From the NCBI GenBank assembly GCA_963751395.1, contig CAVVUC010000001.1:1798001-1862000 (forward strand): a stretch of 64,000 nt of DNA. Reading direction: 5' to 3'. The translations under genes and the position numbers were made by a program. The stretch is from CAVVUC01 sp963751395. GTDB taxonomy: Bacteria > Verrucomicrobiota > Verrucomicrobiia > Chthoniobacterales > Chthoniobacteraceae. This document shows positions 1 to 8,012 of the stretch, one piece after another; the stretch's first letter is position 1, and each line of letters opens with the position of its first letter. A model generated the notes under the pieces. That model saw only the letters and a program-made list of their open reading frames with translations, was not told the DNA's origin and made no database searches.

Positions 1-350
1 ACAACGTCCGGGCTTTGAAGTCGCGCGAGAAACCTCGAAGCGCGTGATGAATTTTGGACGGACGATCCGGCACCTCACCAACATGAAAACTGGATATCCG
101 GCAGACCCCGATGATTCGGCGCTTGGGACCAGGCAGGAACTGCGGGTGCTCATCGCAGATGACAACATCTATTTTCTCAACACTGTGGATATGCACCACT
201 TCCTGCGGCTTGTTCAAACACCCTCGGCAGGCGCGACGCCGCAGCCGTGAGGCCGGTTGCGACCATCTATCACCAACCTGGCGTGCGAGGTTGCTCGTGA
301 GCTTGGAGCGACGCACAGACGCGCAAAATGAGTCCTTGATACATTTAGGC
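1..350. other. Left edge, no confident gene
   Basis: I see no convincing gene here. A 68-codon frame at 44-250 contains RVLIADDN, which recalls the start of a response-regulator receiver domain, but it ends after about 30 more residues without the rest of the fold and has no other support. It could be a decayed fragment. Confidence 0.3.
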
Positions 351-360
351 ATTTAGCCAA
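343..360 (+). promoter_or_regulatory. Operator-like repeat upstream of the ArsR-type gene
   Basis: Two near-identical octamers lie back to back, ATTTAGGC at 343 and ATTTAGCC at 351, ending 11 bases before the regulator start codon. The 10-mer ATTTAGCCAA (351-360) recurs as its reverse complement at 729-738, just ahead of the first permease. Autoregulation by ArsR-family repressors binding next to their own promoter is typical of the family. The assignment as operator is inference. Confidence 0.4.
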
Positions 361-370
361 GTGTGCATCT

Positions 371-697
371 ATGAGCCAGACCCAACGGAGCCCAGCCCAG
401 TTCAAGACCCAGGCCGCAGTCTTCAAGGCTCTCGCCCATCCGGGCCGGCTGCTGATGGTTTCTGAGTTGTCGCGCGGGGAGCGCTGCGTGTGCGAGCTGG
501 CTGAAATGGTCGGTTCCGAGATGTCCACCGTCTCCAAGCACCTCTCGCAGCTCAAGCAGGCGGGCATTGTGGATGACGAAAAGCGCGGCGCGCAGGTCTT
601 CTACCGGCTCAAGACACCGTGTGTGATGAACTTCTTCCAATGCGTCAGCTCGGTGCGCGCGGAAGCGGCGAAGGAGGAATCCCTTGCGGTGCGATGA
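371..697 (+). CDS. ArsR/SmtB-family transcriptional regulator
   Basis: Small winged-helix repressor of 108 residues, the usual size for the family. The helix-turn-helix reads around SEMSTVSKHLSQLKQAGIV (about residues 48-66), followed by the beta-wing with KRGAQVFYRL. The element ERCVCELAEM (about 36-45) matches the ELCVCDL metal-binding loop of arsenic sensors, with its two cysteines spaced CVC. It sits first in a co-directional operon of permeases and redox proteins, so it is probably the metal- or metalloid-responsive switch for 743-7902. The inducer cannot be told from sequence. Family assignment is firm, ligand is inferred. Confidence 0.9.
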   Translation: MSQTQRSPAQFKTQAAVFKALAHPGRLLMVSELSRGERCVCELAEMVGSEMSTVSKHLSQLKQAGIVDDEKRGAQVFYRLKTPCVMNFFQCVSSVRAEAAKEESLAVR

Positions 698-718
698 GCG
701 CCGTTTTTTTACCCAGAT

Positions 719-738
719 ACTTGGCGATTTGGCTAAAT
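719..738 (+). promoter_or_regulatory. Second operator-like site, ahead of permease 1
   Basis: ACTTGGCGATTTGGCTAAAT lies just before the permease start at 743. Its last ten bases are the exact reverse complement of the 10-mer at 351-360. Two opposed copies flanking the regulator gene suggest that the ArsR-type protein can act at both places. Binding is inferred. Confidence 0.35.
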
Positions 739-742
739 AGCT

Positions 743-2044
743 ATGAGGCTCGATTCTGAATGGAAAAAACTCGCCGCCCTTGTCGCGGCGTTCCTTGCCT
801 GCTTTTACCTGCCGGTCGGGGTGCCGCGCTTCGACAACGCCGTGACCGAGGCGTTCGAACTGGTGAAGTGGTATGCGCGCGAGCATGTCATTCTGTGCCT
901 CATCCCGGCGTTCTTTATCGCGGGCGCAATTGGCGTCTTCGTCAGCCAGGCGGCGGTGATGAAATATCTTGGGCCGACGGCGAACAAGGCGCTGGCCTAC
1001 GGCGTGGCGTCGGTGTCGGGCACGATTCTCGCCGTGTGTTCCTGCACCGTGCTTCCGCTCTTTGCCGGAATCTGGCGGATGGGCGCGGGGCTCGGTCCGG
1101 CGACGGCATTTCTTTACTCCGGCCCGGCCATCAACGTGCTCGCCATCGTGCTGACAGCGCGGGTGCTTGGCCTCGAAATGGGTGTGGCCCGCGCGGTCGG
1201 GGCGGTGTTCTTCAGCGTGGTGATTGGATGGCTGATGCACCTGTTTTTCCTCAAAGAGGAAATGGCAAAGGCCGAGGCCGCCGCGCTGGCCTCCGAGCCG
1301 GAAGTGAAGCGCCCGCTCTGGCACAACATCGTCTATTTCGGCTGCATGGTGGGCATCCTTGTGTTTGCCAACTGGGGCAAGCCCCTGGAGCAAAGCGGAG
1401 TGTGGTATGCCCTGTGGCTCGTGAAGTGGCCGATTACGGCGGCATTTGCAGCGGGGCTTGGCGTGGTGATTTTCCGATGGTTCGCGGTGGCGTGGTGGAA
1501 GGTGCTGGCAGTTGCTCTGCCGACGACCGCGCTGGCTTTCGCGTTTCGTGGCGAGCCGATGGTTCCCTTTGTGTTCGGTGTGTTCGGTCTGTCTGTGATC
1601 GCGGGCACTGGCACATCCGAAACGCGCGAATGGGTGTCGTCCACATGGACGTTCGCCAAACAAATCACGCCGCTGCTGCTGTTCGGCGTGCTGGCGGCCG
1701 GGTTTTTCCTCGGGCGTCCAGCGCACGAAGGCATCATCCCCTCGGAGTGGATCACGGCGGCGGTGGGCGGCAACTCTCTCCAGGCCAACCTGCTTGCCTC
1801 CGTCGTGGGAGCCTTCATGTATTTCGCCACGCTCACCGAAGTGCCCATCCTGCAGGGGTTGATGGGCAGCGGCATGGGCAAAGGCCCCGCCCTCGCGCTG
1901 TTGCTGGCCGGACCGGCGCTTTCGCTGCAAAGCATGCTTGTCCTGCGCACCGTGATGGGCACGAAGAAAACGGTTGTCTATTCCTCGCTCGTCGTCGTGA
2001 TGGCCACGGTCAGCGGCATGATCTACGGCGTTTTATTCCCATGA
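743..2044 (+). CDS. ArsP/DUF318-type membrane permease, first copy
   Basis: Integral membrane protein of 433 residues with about ten hydrophobic segments in two halves separated by a hydrophilic loop near 175-190. The family signature is the CSC motif in a membrane segment (C99-S-C101, in VCSCTVLPLF) followed by a glycine/proline-rich GPATAFLYSGPAINVLAIV stretch. A second conserved half has ATLTEVPILQGLMGSGMGKG. Relatives (ArsP and the SO_0444 group) export trivalent organoarsenicals or metals across the inner membrane. It follows the ArsR-type gene and its stop overlaps an ATGA. Substrate is not readable from sequence; a paralogue closes the operon at 6802. Confidence 0.85.
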   Translation: MRLDSEWKKLAALVAAFLACFYLPVGVPRFDNAVTEAFELVKWYAREHVILCLIPAFFIAGAIGVFVSQAAVMKYLGPTANKALAYGVASVSGTILAVCSCTVLPLFAGIWRMGAGLGPATAFLYSGPAINVLAIVLTARVLGLEMGVARAVGAVFFSVVIGWLMHLFFLKEEMAKAEAAALASEPEVKRPLWHNIVYFGCMVGILVFANWGKPLEQSGVWYALWLVKWPITAAFAAGLGVVIFRWFAVAWWKVLAVALPTTALAFAFRGEPMVPFVFGVFGLSVIAGTGTSETREWVSSTWTFAKQITPLLLFGVLAAGFFLGRPAHEGIIPSEWITAAVGGNSLQANLLASVVGAFMYFATLTEVPILQGLMGSGMGKGPALALLLAGPALSLQSMLVLRTVMGTKKTVVYSSLVVVMATVSGMIYGVLFP

Positions 2045-2146
2045 AAAATTTACGAATGCGCCTCCTCCTGGTTCGCAGCATCTCCGCAGACAAAGACGGA
2101 CGCCCCCGCTGGGGACAGCGCGGACGATGAACTCGCCGCATTGCTT

Positions 2147-3301
2147 ATGAATAAAACGATTTTGCGCAAAACATGGAAATGGGTGGCCCTGTTCATACTT
2201 GCCGCCGCTTTGATTTACCGGATGAAGTTCGCTCCCACACCGGTGATGGTGCATGCGGTCGGGCAGGCCGCCATCGTTGCCGAGTCCATGGGCACTGGAA
2301 CACTGGAGCCGCGGATCAAAACCACAATCAGCCCCCGCATTCAGGAGCGGCTTGCGGAGGTGCTCGTGGATCAGGGCGACAAGGTTAAGGCCGGACAATT
2401 GCTCGCGCGTCTCGACGACGGAGAACTCAAGATGCAGGTGGAAGTTACGGAAGCAGCGCTGGCTGCAGCCAGGGCGACTGTCGAACGTGTGCGCGTTGAC
2501 GAGGCCCGTGCCCACGCGGTTGAACAACAGGCGCGGCAGAATCACAAACGGACCTCCGAACTGTTTGGAGCGAAGATCAATTCGCAGTCAGAATTCGACA
2601 AGTCCATCGAGGAGTTGCGCATCGCGGAGTCGGGGTTGCAACTCGCACTTGCCGCCACAACGGAAGCCCAACAGCAAATCATCACGGCGGAAAAGAACCT
2701 CGCCTACCAGCGGGAACGCCTGGGCTTCGCGCAGATTCTCAGCCCGTATGATGGTTTGGTCACGCGCCGCGACCGTGACCCCGGCGGGATCGTCGTTCCG
2801 GGCGGCTCCATCCTCCAGCTTATCTCCACGGATGAAATCTGGGTTTCCGCGTGGGTGGATGAAACCGCCTCGGCGGGTCTCGCAACCGGACAGACGGCGC
2901 GCGTGGTGTTTCGTTCCGAGCCGGGCAAGGTTTATTCCGGGGAAGTGGCGCGGTTGGGCCGCGAAACCGACCGGGAGACCCGCGAGTTCCTCGTGGATGT
3001 GCGCGTTCGCGAGCTTCCGCCCAACTGGACAATCGGTCAGCGTGCCGAGGTGTTCATCGAGACGGGGCGCAAGCCCCAGGCCCTTGTCGTGCCTCAGCAA
3101 TTTCTCCAATGGCGCGGAGGCAGGCCCGGCGTGTTCGTCGCCGAGCACGGAAAGGCGGCATGGCGCGATGTGACGCCCGGCTTGCGCGGGCGCGAGGCGG
3201 TCGAAGTCACCCATGGGTTGACCGCCGGTGAGCAGGTCGTTGCCCCAGCCGACCCAAAACAACCGCCGCTCAACTCCGGCCAGCGCGTCACCGTAAAATG
3301 A
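2147..3301 (+). CDS. HlyD/MacA-like periplasmic adaptor subunit
   Basis: Membrane-fusion protein of 384 residues with an N-terminal membrane anchor (about residues 10-25). Next come a biotinyl-lipoyl half-motif, a long alpha-helical hairpin (about 90-185), the second lipoyl half (LSPYDGLVTRRDRDPGGIV) and a beta-barrel (VSAWVDETASAGLATGQTA). It would bridge an inner-membrane transporter to an outer-membrane channel. An in-frame TTG lies two codons upstream at 2141; I chose the ATG at 2147. Its stop overlaps the next start (ATGA), so it is translationally coupled to the FtsX-type permease, as in MacAB-type systems. No outer-membrane factor gene is in the window. Confidence 0.88.
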   Translation: MNKTILRKTWKWVALFILAAALIYRMKFAPTPVMVHAVGQAAIVAESMGTGTLEPRIKTTISPRIQERLAEVLVDQGDKVKAGQLLARLDDGELKMQVEVTEAALAAARATVERVRVDEARAHAVEQQARQNHKRTSELFGAKINSQSEFDKSIEELRIAESGLQLALAATTEAQQQIITAEKNLAYQRERLGFAQILSPYDGLVTRRDRDPGGIVVPGGSILQLISTDEIWVSAWVDETASAGLATGQTARVVFRSEPGKVYSGEVARLGRETDRETREFLVDVRVRELPPNWTIGQRAEVFIETGRKPQALVVPQQFLQWRGGRPGVFVAEHGKAAWRDVTPGLRGREAVEVTHGLTAGEQVVAPADPKQPPLNSGQRVTVK

Positions 3302-4509
3302 ATCTTGCCACCAAAGACATCCGCCACAATTTCGGACGGTTCGCGCTGACAACCGTCGGCATCGGGATGCTGCTCATGATCGTGATGGGCATGGGCGGCA
3401 TTTATCGCGGCCTGATTCATGAGGCGACGCTGCTCGTGGATCAGATCGGCGCGGATTTGTGGGTGGTGCAGGGCACCACGCGCGGGCCGTTTGCCGAGGT
3501 CTCGCGCATTCCCGCCAATCTCGAAGACCGCGCACGCGCCGTGCCCGGCGTGGCCGGGGCGCGGCGCTTCGTCTCGCACACGATTCAGCGCCAGCATCGC
3601 GGTCTTCCGTTGCGCATGGTTGTGCAGGGACTTTCATGGCCCGATGACAAGGGTGATTGGGTGCCGTTGATTGCGGGGCGACCGCTTCGGCAGGCCCACT
3701 ATGAAATGATTGCCGACCGTTCGCTTGGTTTGCCGCCCGGCGAAAAGGTGAGGCTCGGCAAGGATGTTTACGAGGTCGTCGGCCTGACGAAAGGCATGGT
3801 GGGGACGGGCGGCGATGGTCTCTGCTTTTTCACGGCGAGCGACGCGGAGGCCATTCAATTCGACGTGCCGGGCGAAGCCACCCGGCTCGAACGCGCGGCG
3901 CGCCTTGCCCGCCTCGAAAGCATGGACCTTGGCCGCGTGACACCGCTTCTGTCTGAACGGGTGCTGGGCCCGGCCAGCGAACTGCCCGCGCTCGCCCCGC
4001 CGCAAGTCAGCGCGGTCATGCTCACAATCCAACCGGGTGCGAACGCCGCAAAAATCGCGGAAACGATTTCAACCTGGCCGGATGTGACGGTCTATTCCAC
4101 GCAACAACAAAAAGACCTGCTGCTCTCCGGCATGGTGGACAAGTCGCGCCGGCAGCTCGGCTTGTTTCGCGCCCTGCTCATCATCATTTCCACCATCATC
4201 ATGGCGTTGATTATCTACACGCTGACGTTGGACAAGATTCACGACATCGCGATGCTCAAGTTGATGGGTGCCCGCAACGGCGTCATCGCTGGGCTGATTC
4301 TCCAGCAAGCGCTGCTCATAGGAGCGCTCGGTTACGGGCTGGCGTATTGGCTGGGCACGTTTGCCTTCCCGAAGTTTCCGCGGCTCGTTGTGATTGAAAA
4401 TCAGGACTTGTTGTCGCTCGGGGTCATCGTGCTGGGGATTTCCGTGCTGGCGAGTCTGATGGGGATTGGCAAGGCCATGGGCGTCGAACCAAACAAGGTG
4501 CTGTCATGA
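3298..4509 (+). CDS. MacB/FtsX-like ABC transporter permease
   Basis: Membrane subunit of 403 residues with the FtsX/MacB plan. It has one N-terminal transmembrane helix (LTTVGIGMLLMIVMGMGGIY, from about residue 17), a long periplasmic domain (about 45-285), then three C-terminal helices (RALLIIISTIIMALIIYTLT onward). It starts within the adaptor's stop codon and ends within the ATPase's start codon, so adaptor, permease and ATPase form one coupled unit. Such units use ATP hydrolysis mechanically to drive periplasmic extrusion or lipoprotein release. Given the neighbours, export of a metal-thiol conjugate or maintenance of a periplasmic partner is possible, but this is inference. Confidence 0.88.
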   Translation: MNLATKDIRHNFGRFALTTVGIGMLLMIVMGMGGIYRGLIHEATLLVDQIGADLWVVQGTTRGPFAEVSRIPANLEDRARAVPGVAGARRFVSHTIQRQHRGLPLRMVVQGLSWPDDKGDWVPLIAGRPLRQAHYEMIADRSLGLPPGEKVRLGKDVYEVVGLTKGMVGTGGDGLCFFTASDAEAIQFDVPGEATRLERAARLARLESMDLGRVTPLLSERVLGPASELPALAPPQVSAVMLTIQPGANAAKIAETISTWPDVTVYSTQQQKDLLLSGMVDKSRRQLGLFRALLIIISTIIMALIIYTLTLDKIHDIAMLKLMGARNGVIAGLILQQALLIGALGYGLAYWLGTFAFPKFPRLVVIENQDLLSLGVIVLGISVLASLMGIGKAMGVEPNKVLS

Positions 4510-5507
4510 CCGCCACAGACAACACACCCGCCGTCGAGGCCGTCGGCCTCACGAAGATTTACGGCTCTGGCAACACCGAGGTTGTGGCCATGAAGGATGT
4601 GTCGGTGACGCTGGCGCGCGGTGAAGTGGTGGCATTGCTGGGTCCGAGTGGCGCGGGAAAGTCCACGTTTCTCACCGCAGTCGGCCTCATCAATCCGCCC
4701 ACAGCCGGGCGCATCATCATCGGTGGCCGGCCGGTGATGGACGCCGGCCACGCCTTGGTGGACGTGAGGGCCTACCGGCGGCAGCACCTTGGTTTTGTCT
4801 TCCAGAAAGCGAACCTTATGCCGTTCCTCAACGCCGTGGAAAACGTCGCCGTGGCAATGGAGATCAACGATGTCGCTCCGCGCGCGGCCCGCCAGCGCGC
4901 GCTGGAGTTGCTCGCTTACCTGGGAGTGGCCGACCGCGCGAACAACCTGCCCGACGCGCTCTCCGGAGGACAACAACAACGTGTGGCCGTGGCCCGCGCT
5001 CTTGCCAACCATCCCAGTCTCATTCTTGCCGACGAACCCACCGCCGCGCTCGACAGCCATCGCGGACGACAGGTGATGGAATTGTTCCGCAAAGTCGCCC
5101 ACGAACGCGGCTCCGCTGTGATCGTGGTCACGCACGACCAGCGTTCGCTCGATGTCTTCGACCGCACCTACGAGATGGAGGACGGCCAGCTTCATTCCCA
5201 TCCCCCAGCTCGTAACGCTTATATTTTTCCAGACCAGCAAACCAAAAACCAAAAACCAAACCACATGAAAAAACTGCAAATCCTCGGAACCGGCTGCGCC
5301 AAGTGCGCCAGCCTCACCAATGCAACCGAACTGGCTGCCAAAGAACTCGGCCTCGAATACGAGATCGAGAAAGTCACGGAACTCAACCGCATCATGTCCT
5401 TTGGCGTGATGATGACGCCCGCCCTCGTGGTGGACGGCACGGTCAAAGTGGCCGGCAAGGTACCCAGCGTCGAGCAACTCAAGGCGCTTCTCAGCAAAAC
5501 CAACTAA
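4506..5507 (+). CDS. ABC ATPase (LolD/MacB type) fused to a small thioredoxin-like domain
   Basis: Residues 1-235 are a complete ABC ATPase: Walker A GPSGAGKS, Q-loop FVFQKANLMPF, signature LSGGQQQR, Walker B LILADEPTAALD and H-loop VVTHDQ. After a low-complexity linker (about 236-253, rich in P, Q, N and K), a second module of 80 residues starts at an internal Met254 (codon at 5265). It has a CxxC site (GTGCAKCASL) and a TP turn (MMTPALVVDG), as in the small redox-active disulfide proteins that often accompany ArsP-type permeases. The linker DNA looks like former spacer: A-rich, repeated AAACCAAAAACC, no Shine-Dalgarno. The module might therefore also be translated on its own from 5265. The reading frame is open throughout. 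Confidence 0.9.
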   Translation: MTATDNTPAVEAVGLTKIYGSGNTEVVAMKDVSVTLARGEVVALLGPSGAGKSTFLTAVGLINPPTAGRIIIGGRPVMDAGHALVDVRAYRRQHLGFVFQKANLMPFLNAVENVAVAMEINDVAPRAARQRALELLAYLGVADRANNLPDALSGGQQQRVAVARALANHPSLILADEPTAALDSHRGRQVMELFRKVAHERGSAVIVVTHDQRSLDVFDRTYEMEDGQLHSHPPARNAYIFPDQQTKNQKPNHMKKLQILGTGCAKCASLTNATELAAKELGLEYEIEKVTELNRIMSFGVMMTPALVVDGTVKVAGKVPSVEQLKALLSKTN

Positions 5508-5530
5508 ACGCAAATCCCGAAAGGGCACTC

Positions 5531-6025
5531 GTGAAAAACAAGACTCAAAGAATTGCTCTTATTGCCCTGGTCGTTGTGGGAATCGGGGTCGTTTTTGCAA
5601 GAGAACAAAGCAAGAACGCGAAGCCGGGGTCTGGTTGTTGCGCAACCCCTCCCGTGTTCGCGGCCTTGGAGCCAACCAAGGAACCGGCCATCGGAACCGG
5701 CACTGGCGTTTCTCCGGCGGCCACCGTTTCGCAAAAGCTGCCGCGCCTGTTGGATCTTGGCGCGGGAAAGTGCATTCCCTGCAAAATGATGGCTCCGATC
5801 CTCGAAGAGTTGAAAAAGGAATACGCGGGCCGGTTGGAGGTGCAATTCATCGACGTGTGGAAAAATCCGGATGCCGGCAAGCAATACGGCGTCCAGATGA
5901 TTCCCACGCAAATCTTCTACGCTGCCGACGGGAAGGAACTGTTTCGCCACGCCGGCTTCTTCGGCAAGGCGGACATCCTCGCCAAGTGGAAGGAGTTGGG
6001 CGTGAACCTGGAGGCAAACAAATAA
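5531..6025 (+). CDS. Membrane-anchored thioredoxin-fold protein
   Basis: A 164-residue protein read from GTG at 5531. It has an N-terminal helix (residues 8-22) that anchors or exports it, a linker with a vicinal cysteine pair (C36-C37 in GSGCCATPP), then a thioredoxin fold with active site C81-I-P-C84 and cis-proline region MIPTQIFY. It likely works outside the cytoplasm as a thiol-disulfide reductase fed by the CcdA-type protein encoded next. The frame is open further upstream to 5303 but that part overlaps the preceding gene, so the GTG start is preferred. The extra CC pair is unusual for a TlpA-like protein and may bind soft metals (inference). Confidence 0.85.
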   Translation: MKNKTQRIALIALVVVGIGVVFAREQSKNAKPGSGCCATPPVFAALEPTKEPAIGTGTGVSPAATVSQKLPRLLDLGAGKCIPCKMMAPILEELKKEYAGRLEVQFIDVWKNPDAGKQYGVQMIPTQIFYAADGKELFRHAGFFGKADILAKWKELGVNLEANK

Positions 6026-6068
6026 CTGCAACCTCACGCAAGAGGGTCGTCACGAATTTGATGCGCGA

Positions 6069-6773
6069 ATGATCACCATCGAACAACTTTTCACGAGTCT
6101 TTCGCATGCCGTTGACGGCGCACCGCTGCTGGCTCTGACGGCCGCCGTTGCCTGGGGTGTGTTGAGCATCATCCTGAGTCCCTGCCATCTTGCCAGCATT
6201 CCGCTCATCGTGGGTTTCATCAGCGAGCAAGGCCAGTTGACGACGCGGCGCGCGTTCGCGGTCTCGACGCTCTTTGCCGTGGGCATCCTGGTGACCATTG
6301 CTGCCATCGGAGCCATCACAGCGGCGGCAGGGCGAATGATGGGTGACGTGGGACGCTACGGAAATTACTTCGTGGCGCTGATCTTCTTCGCGGTCGGACT
6401 GCATTTGCTCGGCGTCATTCCCATGCCGTGGTCGGGAGCGGGACAAGTCGGCATGAAACGCAAGGGTTTGCTGGCCGCGTTCATTCTCGGACTGGTCTTC
6501 GGCATCGCGCTCGGGCCTTGCACCTTTGCTTACATGGCTCCGATGCTCGGCGTCACCTTCAAGCTGGCGGCAACCAATTTCCTCTACGGCGGATTGCTGC
6601 TGCTGGCCTACGGCGTCGGCCATTGCTCGGTGATTGTCGCCGCCGGCACCTCCACGGAACTGGTGCAGCGATTCCTGAATTGGAACGAACAATCCAAAGG
6701 CGTCGCGGTCGTGAAAACCCTCTGCGGCATCCTCGTCATCCTCGGCGGGATCTGGCTGATCTACACCGCGTGA
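6069..6773 (+). CDS. CcdA/DsbD-type transmembrane electron carrier
   Basis: A 234-residue membrane protein with six hydrophobic helices. The two characteristic cysteine-proline elements are SPCHLASIPL (about residue 38) and GPCTFAYMAP (about 143), which shuttle electrons from cytoplasmic thioredoxin to the periplasm. A third cysteine lies in GVGHCS. It follows the anchored thioredoxin by 43 bases and precedes permease 2 by 28, so it most likely keeps that thioredoxin reduced. In this operon the pair may hold a metal or metalloid in its reduced, exportable form; that role is inferred from gene order. Confidence 0.88.
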   Translation: MITIEQLFTSLSHAVDGAPLLALTAAVAWGVLSIILSPCHLASIPLIVGFISEQGQLTTRRAFAVSTLFAVGILVTIAAIGAITAAAGRMMGDVGRYGNYFVALIFFAVGLHLLGVIPMPWSGAGQVGMKRKGLLAAFILGLVFGIALGPCTFAYMAPMLGVTFKLAATNFLYGGLLLLAYGVGHCSVIVAAGTSTELVQRFLNWNEQSKGVAVVKTLCGILVILGGIWLIYTA

Positions 6774-6801
6774 TGGCCCCGCCCTCCGAACTCCGTCGCC
6801 C

Positions 6802-7902
6802 ATGAATGCACCCGAGAAACCTGTTTGTTGCTGCGCCGCGACACCAACGCAGCAAGGGAATTTGCCACCTTCAACCAGGAGCCGCTCCACGCTTGTTCGC
6901 TACACGCTGCTGGGCCTGGCCGGTCTGCTGATCTGGTGGCTGGTGTATCGCAGCCTCGCTCCGTTCGCCGCCTGGTTCACCTATTCGCTCCTGCCGCTCG
7001 CACACGGTTCGCACCTGAGCGCCGCTGTGGAGTTCTTCGTTTTTGAAACACCGAAAGTGCTGATGCTGCTCACGCTGGTCGTCTTCGCCGTCGGCATCGT
7101 GCGGTCGTTTTTCACGCCGGAAAGGACGCGTCGCATCCTCTCGGGCAGGCGCGAGTCCGCCGGCAACGTGCTCGCCGCGCTGCTCGGCATTGTCACGCCG
7201 TTCTGCTCCTGCTCGGCGGTGCCGCTGTTCATCGGATTCGTGACCACCGGCGTGCCGTTGGGGGTGACGTTCTCATTCCTCGTTTCCGCGCCGATGGTGA
7301 ACGAGGTCGCGCTGGTGCTGCTCTTCGGCTTGTTTGGCTGGAAAGTCGCGGGCATTTACCTCGGCACCGGCCTCCTTATCGCCATCATTTCCGGCTGGGT
7401 GATCGGGCGTCTGCGGATGGAGAAGCACGTCGAGGATTGGGTGTTCGAGATGAAAACCGGCGACGGTGCAGAGGAAGAAGCGCTGGATTGGCCCGCGCGC
7501 ATCCGTCTCGGCCTCGACGCAGTGAAAGACATCGTGGGGAACGTCTGGCTTTACGTGCTGCTGGGCATCGGTGTGGGCGCGGGCATCCACGGCTATGTGC
7601 CGGAGAACTTCATGGCTTCCATCATGGGCAAGGGCGCGTGGTGGTCTGTGCCGCTGGCCGTGCTCATCGGCGTGCCGATGTATTCCAACGCCGCCGGCAT
7701 CATTCCCATCGTGCAGGCGCTGCTTGGCAAAGGTGCCGCGCTCGGCACGGTGCTGGCGTTCATGATGTCCGTCATCGCGCTGTCGCTCCCCGAAGCCATC
7801 ATTCTCCGCAAGGTGCTCAAGCCCCGGCTCATCGCCACCTTCTTCGTCGTTGTGGCGCTTGGCATTCTCCTCGTCGGTTCTTTGTTCAATGCCATATTTT
7901 GA
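6802..7902 (+). CDS. ArsP/DUF318-type membrane permease, second copy
   Basis: A 366-residue permease of the same superfamily as 743-2044 but clearly diverged. It opens with a run of three cysteines (C9-C10-C11, in KPVCCCAAT), then about eight to ten membrane helices. The family motif is C135-S-C137 (PFCSCSAVPLFIGF), and the second half has GVPMYSNAAGIIPIVQALLGKG. The N-terminal CCC cluster is in the part predicted to lie before the first helix and could receive a thiophilic ion. As last gene of the operon it may act with permease 1 or handle a second substrate. No terminator hairpin is obvious directly after the stop. Confidence 0.87.
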   Translation: MNAPEKPVCCCAATPTQQGNLPPSTRSRSTLVRYTLLGLAGLLIWWLVYRSLAPFAAWFTYSLLPLAHGSHLSAAVEFFVFETPKVLMLLTLVVFAVGIVRSFFTPERTRRILSGRRESAGNVLAALLGIVTPFCSCSAVPLFIGFVTTGVPLGVTFSFLVSAPMVNEVALVLLFGLFGWKVAGIYLGTGLLIAIISGWVIGRLRMEKHVEDWVFEMKTGDGAEEEALDWPARIRLGLDAVKDIVGNVWLYVLLGIGVGAGIHGYVPENFMASIMGKGAWWSVPLAVLIGVPMYSNAAGIIPIVQALLGKGAALGTVLAFMMSVIALSLPEAIILRKVLKPRLIATFFVVVALGILLVGSLFNAIF

Positions 7903-7969
7903 CGCCACCCTCCTGTCTTTCACCAAACAAGAAGCTGACATTCCTGCTGACTCACAAGTTCAAGTCATA

Positions 7970-8012
7970 CGACTTCCACAGTCCGAGGGCAGGAATCCGA
8001 ACCAGCCTTCTT
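7970..8012. repeat. 43-bp repeat, inverted copy at 57108-57150
   Basis: This 43-base block is the exact reverse complement of 57108-57150, about 49 kb away. In both places it abuts a copy of the ATACGATTTACAC-type element, but its orientation relative to that element is flipped. The region 7903-7969 holds nothing recognisable. Confidence 0.85.

Noticed and set aside
44..250. Response-regulator-like fragment RVLIADDN
   Set aside because: Only one short motif and no receiver-domain continuation; chance similarity cannot be excluded.
353..1930. 525-codon minus-strand frame opposite the regulator and permease
   Set aside because: It is an antisense shadow of high-GC coding DNA, with histidine/arginine-rich low-complexity composition, and both plus-strand genes are clearly recognised families.
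2041..2130. 29-codon frame MKNLRMRLLLVRSISADKDG... overlapping the permease stop by ATGA
   Set aside because: The position invites a coupled small protein, but it has no fold, signal or family pattern, and the gap to the adaptor gene is short. I left it out of the feature list.
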